NCBI GenBank assembly: GCA_038530555.1
Contig: JBCBCN010000011.1
Location: 1 to 64,000, forward strand
Source of the DNA: HKCCE3408 sp038530555
GTDB taxonomy: Bacteria; Pseudomonadota; Alphaproteobacteria; Rhodobacterales; Rhodobacteraceae
Length of the DNA stretch: 64,000 nucleotides
Direction: 5' to 3'
The position numbers and the translations under genes were made by a program. Shown here piece after piece: positions 59,206-64,000 of this stretch; the first letter of the stretch is position 1, and every line of letters begins with the position of its first letter. The notes below the pieces were generated by a model, which was not told where the DNA came from, ran no database searches, and was given only the letters and a program-made list of their open reading frames with translations.

Positions 59206-60240
59206 ATGCAGTTTTCTCTGTTTGCCCATATGGAACGCCAAAGCGCCGATCAGCCTCAGGATCAACTCCAGGAGGAGTTCATCGCGCTCTGTCAGTTGGC
59301 CGATGAGGCCGGGATGCGGGCCGTTTGGACCGGTGAGCATCACGGGATGGATTTCACCATTGCCCCCAACCCTTTGATGTCGCTGGTCAATCTCGCCCAC
59401 CACACCAAACAAATCCGCCTGGGCACCGGGACCATCGTGGCGCCGTTCTGGCATCCGATCAAACTGGCCGGTGAGGCGGCCTCGGCCGATCTGCTCACCG
59501 GCGGGCGGATTGAGCTCGGCGTGGCGCGGGGGGCGTATAGTTACGAATACGAACGCCTGATGCCCGGCATGGATGCCTGGGAGGCGGGGCAGCGGATGCG
59601 AGAGATTGCGCCGCTTTTGCCGCGGCTCTGGGCCGGGGATTGCGCCCATGACGGCGACTTTTTCCAGTTTCCGGCCACCACCTCGGCGCCCAAGCCCGTG
59701 CAAGAGAACGGCCCGCCGATCTGGATCGCCGCCCGCGACCCGGCCAGCCATGATTTCGGTGTCTCAGAGGGCTTCAACATCCAAGTGACGCCGCTGTGGC
59801 AAGGGATGGCCGAGATCGAAACCCTGATGGGCCGCTTCCGAACCGCTTGTGACGATCACCCGGACGCCCGGCCCAAGATCATGCTGCTACACCACACTTA
59901 TGTGGGCAGAGACGATGACGACGTGGACCAAGCAGCGCAGGAATTGTCACGTTTTTACAATTACTTCGGCGCCTGGTTTCAGAACAATCGCCCCGTCAGC
60001 CAGGGCCTGATCGAGACCCTGAGCGAAGCGGATTTGGCCGCCAACACGATGATGGCGCCCGAAAACATGCGGCGAGATCTGACCATGGGCACGGCGGATC
60101 AGGTCACGGACCGGCTGCGCGCCTATGAGGAACTGGGCTATGATGAATTTTCGTTCTGGATCGACAGCGGCATGAGCTTCGCGCGCAAACGCGCCTCCTT
60201 GCTGCGCTTTATCGACGAGGTTATGCCGCGCTTTGCCTGA
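59206..60240 (+). CDS. LLM-class (luciferase-like) flavin-dependent monooxygenase
   Basis: The 344-residue protein has the bacterial-luciferase TIM-barrel pattern: VWTGEHHGMDFTIAPNPL near residue 43, IRLGTGTIVAPFWHPIKLAGE, and GRIELGVARGAYSYEYERL. It uses reduced flavin supplied by a separate reductase to oxygenate a substrate. It follows the hydrolase by one base and precedes the aldehyde dehydrogenase by 16, so the three enzymes act together. A Baeyer-Villiger-like or N-heterocycle oxidation is possible. Confidence 0.85.
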   Translation: MQFSLFAHMERQSADQPQDQLQEEFIALCQLADEAGMRAVWTGEHHGMDFTIAPNPLMSLVNLAHHTKQIRLGTGTIVAPFWHPIKLAGEAASADLLTGGRIELGVARGAYSYEYERLMPGMDAWEAGQRMREIAPLLPRLWAGDCAHDGDFFQFPATTSAPKPVQENGPPIWIAARDPASHDFGVSEGFNIQVTPLWQGMAEIETLMGRFRTACDDHPDARPKIMLLHHTYVGRDDDDVDQAAQELSRFYNYFGAWFQNNRPVSQGLIETLSEADLAANTMMAPENMRRDLTMGTADQVTDRLRAYEELGYDEFSFWIDSGMSFARKRASLLRFIDEVMPRFA

Positions 60241-60256
60241 GGGAAGGGGGCCTGCC

Positions 60257-61735
60257 ATGGCCAAGAGACCGCATTACCAGCTTTGGATCGACGGCACCTG
60301 GTGTGAGGGCGCTGAGGGCCAGGTCATGGCGTCCCAGAACCCCGCGACCGGGCAGGATTGGGCCAGTTTCGCCTGCGCCGCGCCTGCGGATGTCGACCGG
60401 GCGGTGGCGGCTGCGCGCCGCGCGCTGGGCGATCCGGCCTGGCGTGATCTGAGCGCGACGGGGCGGGGCAAGCTGCTTTACCGGCTGGCCGATCTGATCG
60501 CCGAGCATGCACAGGAAATTGGCCGGATCGAGACCGTCGATAGCGGCAAGCTTCTGGCTGAAACCGCGAGCCAGACGGCCTATGTCGCGGATTACTATCG
60601 CTATTATGCCGGGCTCGCCGACAAGATCGAGGGCGCGGTTCTGCCCATCGACAAGCCGGACATGCAGGTCTTCACCCGGCCCGAGCCGATCGGTGTGGTG
60701 GCCGCCATCGTGCCCTGGAACGCGCAGATGTTTCTAACCGCGACCAAGCTTGGCCCCGCGCTGGCGGCCGGTTGCGCGGTGGTGCTCAAGGCCTCGGAGG
60801 TGGCGCCCGCGCCGATGCTGGAATTTGCGCGACTGATCGAAGCCGCGGGTTTTCCGCCCGGCGTGATGTCGGTCATCACGGGCGATGCGGAGGGCTGCGC
60901 GATCCCGCTGACCCGGCACCCGGATGTGGACCGCATCGCCTTTACCGGCGGGCCGGAAACGGCGCGGCACGTGGTGCGCAATTCGGCGGAAAACTTCGCT
61001 GTCACCACGCTGGAGCTGGGGGGCAAATCGCCGATCCTGGTGTTCGAAGACGCCGATCTCGACAGCGCTGCCAACGGGCTCATCGCGGGCAATTTCGGCG
61101 CCTCGGGCCAAAGCTGTGTGGCGGGCTCGCGCGGTTTGGTGCAGCGCAGCGTTTTGGCCGAGATCACCGAGCGTATCACAGCGCGGATGGCCGATGTGGT
61201 CTTGGGGGACCCGCTCGACCCCGCGACCCATCTGGGCCCGCTTGCCACGCCTGCCCAGATCGCGGGGATCAAGGACGCCTTGGCCCAGGCCCGGGCCCAA
61301 GGGGCGGAGGTGGTTTTTGGTGGCGCGGCCCTGGACCGGCCCGGCAATTACATGGCGCCGACGCTGCTCAAGACCGAGGATCCGGCGTCTGAGACGCTCA
61401 AGGTTGAGATGTTCGGGCCCGTCCTTACGCTGATGCCATTTGACACCGAGGCAGAGGCGATTGCGCTCGCCAATGACAGCGATTTCGGTCTGGGATCGGG
61501 CCTTTTCACCCGGGATGTCGCGCGGGCGCATCGGGTTTCGGCGCGGCTCAAGGCGGGGATCTGCTGGGTCAATACCTACCGCGCCGTATCGCCCATCGCG
61601 CCGTTCGGCGGCTTTGGACAATCGGGCTATGGTCGCGAAGCGGGGATGGAGGCGATCCGCGATTACACACGCACCAAAACGGTCTGGATCAACACGTCCG
61701 AGGCGCCGATGGCCAATCCCTTCGTGATGCGGTGA
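60257..61735 (+). CDS. Aldehyde dehydrogenase family protein
   Basis: The 492-residue enzyme has the ALDH signatures: VPWNAQMFLTATKLGPAL, the catalytic Glu in TLELGGKSP near residue 256, the catalytic Cys in SGQSCVAGSR near 290, and GGFGQSGYGREAG near the end. It should oxidise an aldehyde produced by the upstream enzymes to an acid with NAD(P). It ends the four-gene operon. The betaine-aldehyde-type branch is possible but not certain. Confidence 0.87.
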   Translation: MAKRPHYQLWIDGTWCEGAEGQVMASQNPATGQDWASFACAAPADVDRAVAAARRALGDPAWRDLSATGRGKLLYRLADLIAEHAQEIGRIETVDSGKLLAETASQTAYVADYYRYYAGLADKIEGAVLPIDKPDMQVFTRPEPIGVVAAIVPWNAQMFLTATKLGPALAAGCAVVLKASEVAPAPMLEFARLIEAAGFPPGVMSVITGDAEGCAIPLTRHPDVDRIAFTGGPETARHVVRNSAENFAVTTLELGGKSPILVFEDADLDSAANGLIAGNFGASGQSCVAGSRGLVQRSVLAEITERITARMADVVLGDPLDPATHLGPLATPAQIAGIKDALAQARAQGAEVVFGGAALDRPGNYMAPTLLKTEDPASETLKVEMFGPVLTLMPFDTEAEAIALANDSDFGLGSGLFTRDVARAHRVSARLKAGICWVNTYRAVSPIAPFGGFGQSGYGREAGMEAIRDYTRTKTVWINTSEAPMANPFVMR

Positions 61736-61871
61736 GGGGCGTGCCGTAAATGCAGGCGTTTACAAGTCCCGGACCGTGTCATGGCCGAAAATTCACGGGC
61801 GCGCGCGCGATGCGCACTGGACAGTCCGGCGCGGCCCGCTAGCCTGGTCGCCGAGGGAAAGGGGTGGTCTT

Positions 61872-62750
61872 ATGTGCGGCATTGTCGGCCTGTTTTTGAA
61901 GGATCCCGCGCTCGAGCCAGAGCTTGGCGGGATGCTGAGCGAGATGCTTGTCACGATGTCGGATCGCGGGCCCGACAGTGCGGGGATCGCGATCTATCAG
62001 AAGGGCGCGGCGGAGGCCGTGAAGATCACTGTGCAATCCGCCGATCCAGGCGCGGATTTTGATGAATTGGATGCCGCGCTCGGCGTGGAGATGCGGGTGA
62101 TCGACAGCCACGCGATCCTCACTTTGCCCGCATCGCAAGAGCCTGCAGTGCTGGCTAAGCTCAAGGCGGAGCATCCTGGCCTCAGGGTGATGTCGCGCGG
62201 CCAATCCATTGAGATCTATAAGGAAACTGGCCTTCCTAAAAGCGTGGCCGAACGCTTCGCGATCCCGAGCCGGGCGGGCAGTCATGGCATCGGGCACACG
62301 CGCATGGCGACCGAAAGCGCGGTGACGACGTTGGGCGCGCATCCCTTCTCGACCGGCGCGGATCAGTGTTTGGTGCACAATGGCTCGCTGTCGAACCACA
62401 ACCGCCTGCGCCGCAGCCTCGCGCGGCAGGGCGTGGAGACGCAGACCGAAAACGACACGGAAGTGGCCGCGGCCTATCTCACCCACCGGATGGCCGAAGG
62501 CGACGATCTGGGCCAGGCGCTGGAGGCGGGGTTGAAGGATCTCGACGGCTTTTACACCTTCGTGGTGGGCACAGGCGACGGGTTTGGCGTGCTGCGCGAT
62601 CCCATCGCCTGCAAGCCAGCGGTTCTGGCCGAGACCGAGCGTTATGTCGCCTTTGGCTCGGAATACCGCGCGCTGGTTGGTTTGCCGGGGATCGCCGAGG
62701 CTCGGATTTGGGAGCCCGAACCCGCCACCGTCTATTTTTGGAGCCATTGA
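61872..62750 (+). CDS. mgsA: N-methylglutamate synthase subunit A (class II glutamine amidotransferase)
   Basis: The mature N-terminus MCGIVGLF (ATG at 61872) exposes the Cys2 nucleophile of class II glutamine amidotransferases. The 292-residue product also has SDRGPDSAGIAIY, GIGHTRMATES and LVHNGSLSNHNRLR. The next two genes encode the GXGXG-repeat and FMN glutamate-synthase-like subunits, the MgsABC (GlxBCD) set. This complex makes N-methylglutamate from methylamine and glutamate in the indirect methylamine pathway common in roseobacters. The frame before 61872 is not coding. Confidence 0.85.
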   Translation: MCGIVGLFLKDPALEPELGGMLSEMLVTMSDRGPDSAGIAIYQKGAAEAVKITVQSADPGADFDELDAALGVEMRVIDSHAILTLPASQEPAVLAKLKAEHPGLRVMSRGQSIEIYKETGLPKSVAERFAIPSRAGSHGIGHTRMATESAVTTLGAHPFSTGADQCLVHNGSLSNHNRLRRSLARQGVETQTENDTEVAAAYLTHRMAEGDDLGQALEAGLKDLDGFYTFVVGTGDGFGVLRDPIACKPAVLAETERYVAFGSEYRALVGLPGIAEARIWEPEPATVYFWSH

Positions 62751-62753
62751 GCG

Positions 62754-63437
62754 ATGCAGAGCCTCGATCTCGCCACGCAAAGCCTGCGCGACGTCAATGC
62801 CGCGCTTCAGGCACAGGCCAACCAGACCAATCAGACCGCCTGGGAGATCCTCAATCCGCGCGGCGCCCATGCCGTGGCCTGCGGGCTGAACGCACCTATC
62901 GAAGTCACTGTGCGCGGCTCAACGGGGTATTATTGCGGCGGCATGAACCAACAGGCGAGCCTTAGGGTCGAGGGCTCCGTCGGGCCGGGGAGCGGTGAGA
63001 ATATGATGTCGGGCAAGATGGTCGTGGAGGGCGATGCCAGCCAATATGCGGGCGCCACGGGCCATGGAGGCCTGTTGGTGATCAAGGGCAACGCGTCGAG
63101 CCGCTGCGGCATTTCAATGAAGGGGATCGACATCGTGGTGCACGGCAATATCGGCCATATGAGCGCCTTCATGGCCCAATCCGGGCGCATGGTCGTGTGT
63201 GGGGATGCGGGCGATGCCCTGGGCGACAGCATCTATGAAGCGCAGCTTTTCGTGCGCGGTTCGGTCAAATCGCTGGGTGCGGATTGCATCGAGAAAGAGA
63301 TGCGGCCCGAGCACCTGGCAACACTGACCGCGCTCCTGGAGCAGGGTGAGTGCGATGCCGATCCTGCGAGCTTCCGGCGCTATGGCTCGGCGCGCCAACT
63401 ATACCATTTCGATATCGACAATGCGGGGGCTTACTGA
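62754..63437 (+). CDS. mgsB: N-methylglutamate synthase subunit B (GXGXG-repeat protein)
   Basis: The 227-residue protein is the beta-helix GXGXG domain found at the C-terminus of glutamate synthases, here as a separate subunit. Signs are CGGMNQQASLRVEGSVGPGSG, YAGATGHGGLLVIKGNASSRCG and GHMSAFMAQSGRMVVCGDAG. It starts four bases after mgsA and its stop overlaps mgsC (TGATG). Its role is structural in the MgsABC/GlxBCD complex. Confidence 0.87.
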   Translation: MQSLDLATQSLRDVNAALQAQANQTNQTAWEILNPRGAHAVACGLNAPIEVTVRGSTGYYCGGMNQQASLRVEGSVGPGSGENMMSGKMVVEGDASQYAGATGHGGLLVIKGNASSRCGISMKGIDIVVHGNIGHMSAFMAQSGRMVVCGDAGDALGDSIYEAQLFVRGSVKSLGADCIEKEMRPEHLATLTALLEQGECDADPASFRRYGSARQLYHFDIDNAGAY

Positions 63438-64000
63438 TGCAAGATCACGCGCCGAAGACCCATCCGGTCAAATCCTGGACCTTCGATGCCTATACCTCTT
63501 CTTATATAAGACGTGCGGCGGCGACGGGGATTTATGACATCCGTGGCGGCGGTTCCAAACGCCGGGTGCCGCATTTCGACGACCTGCTGTTTCTGGGCGC
63601 CTCGATGTCGCGCTACCCGCTGGAGGGCTATCGCGAAGCCTGCGGTACCGGGGTCAGCCTGGGCACGCGACACGCGGCCAGGCCGCTGGAATTGGAGATC
63701 CCGATCACCATTGCGGGGATGAGTTTCGGCGCGCTCTCGGGTCAGGCCAAGGAGGCGTTGGGTCGCGGGGCCTCGGCGGCGGGAACCTCGACCACCACGG
63801 GCGATGGCGGCATGACCGAAGAAGAGCGCGGCCATTCCGACAAGCTCGTCTATCAATACCTACCCAGCCGCTACGGCATGAACCCTGACGATCTGCGCCG
63901 GGCCGATGCGATTGAGATTGTGGTAGGCCAGGGCGCCAAGCCCGGCGGGGGCGGCATGCTTTTGGGTCAAAAGATCAATGACCGCGTGGCGGAGATGCGC
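63437..64000 (+). CDS. mgsC: N-methylglutamate synthase subunit C, partial (FMN glutamate-synthase-like)
   Basis: The ATG at 63437 overlaps the mgsB stop and the frame stays open to the right edge, giving 188 residues of a larger protein. It reads MQDHAPKTHPVKSWTFDAY, then RRVPHFDDLLFLGASMSRYPLEGY, PITIAGMSFGALSGQAKEAL, TTTGDGGMTEEERG and GQGAKPGGGGMLLGQKI. The last segments form the FMN and glutamate site of glutamate synthase. It would be the catalytic subunit. Methylamine-linked genes such as gmaS and mgd are expected beyond the window. Confidence 0.87.
   Translation, partial: MQDHAPKTHPVKSWTFDAYTSSYIRRAAATGIYDIRGGGSKRRVPHFDDLLFLGASMSRYPLEGYREACGTGVSLGTRHAARPLELEIPITIAGMSFGALSGQAKEALGRGASAAGTSTTTGDGGMTEEERGHSDKLVYQYLPSRYGMNPDDLRRADAIEIVVGQGAKPGGGGMLLGQKINDRVAEMR

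Noticed and set aside
1..64000. CRISPR arrays, insertion sequences, prophage, tRNA or rRNA genes
   Set aside because: No spaced direct repeats, transposase or integrase motifs, tRNA cloverleaf ends or rRNA-like sequence were recognised by eye.

Overview
The window looks like a chromosomal segment of a marine alphaproteobacterium of the Rhodobacteraceae (Roseobacter group). Supporting signs are the high-GC coding bias, genes for marine organosulfonate, phosphonate, choline and methylamine use, two VPLPA-CTERM surface proteins, an algal-type vanadium haloperoxidase and many ATGA/TGATG stop-start overlaps. No rRNA, tRNA, CRISPR array, insertion sequence or phage gene was seen.

Layout. 1-4.4 kb: a 2,3-dihydroxypropane-1-sulfonate (DHPS) operon on the minus strand (hpsN, an SDR, a zinc-type dehydrogenase, then the start of a probable suyA running off the left edge), divergent from a LacI-type regulator with two LacI-type operators between them. 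4.4-7.0 kb: a LuxR-type regulator fused to an alpha/beta-hydrolase domain with a degenerate catalytic triad, and a VPLPA-CTERM protein. 7.1-22.2 kb: a large phosphonate region: phnF regulator, phnGHIJ, a histidine-phosphatase-like gene, phnKLN, a 2H-phosphoesterase (DUF1045), phnM, a second phnM with a TIM-barrel isomerase, phnDCEE transport and a hexapeptide transferase. No phnP is visible, and the 2H phosphoesterase is a good candidate to replace it. Pho-box-like repeats precede phnD and possibly phnG and the second phnM.

22.3-25.4 kb: an arsenate detoxification operon (ArsR-ArsC fusion, GAPDH, ArsJ) beside the phosphonate genes. 25.5-27.0 kb: a TetR regulator and a second VPLPA-CTERM protein sharing a strong bidirectional terminator. 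27.3-31.5 kb: an accessory stretch with an Imm11-like protein, a FkbM methyltransferase, a second methyltransferase-like protein, an APH-like kinase and a glycosyltransferase; parts of it look less GC-rich than their neighbours. 31.9-33.6 kb: a vanadium haloperoxidase.

33.7-40.8 kb: a minus-strand BMP-type ABC transporter operon with an amidase and a cytosine-deaminase-like amidohydrolase, probably for uptake and breakdown of a nucleobase-like compound. 41.0-46.9 kb: a MarR regulator, an FSP1-like quinone oxidoreductase and an RND efflux pair. 46.9-47.2 kb: a small membrane-protein gene that appears broken by one extra base in a C/G run. 47.3-50.2 kb: choline ABC transporter choXWV. 50.5-52.3 kb: a PAS-GGDEF-EAL protein. 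52.3-55.5 kb: a small hypothetical gene, a GNAT-like protein and an MFS transporter with an N-terminal pentapeptide repeat. 55.6-57.7 kb: a lytic transglycosylase and a LysR regulator. 57.8-61.7 kb: an uncharacterised catabolic operon (AA_synth/DUF1185, alpha/beta hydrolase, luciferase-like monooxygenase, aldehyde dehydrogenase). 61.9-64.0 kb: N-methylglutamate synthase genes mgsA, mgsB and the start of mgsC, running off the right edge.

The overall theme is scavenging of small organic S, P and N compounds from plankton: sulfonates, phosphonates, choline, methylamine and probably a nucleobase-like compound. All functional names rest on motif and family recognition by eye. No database search or alignment was run.
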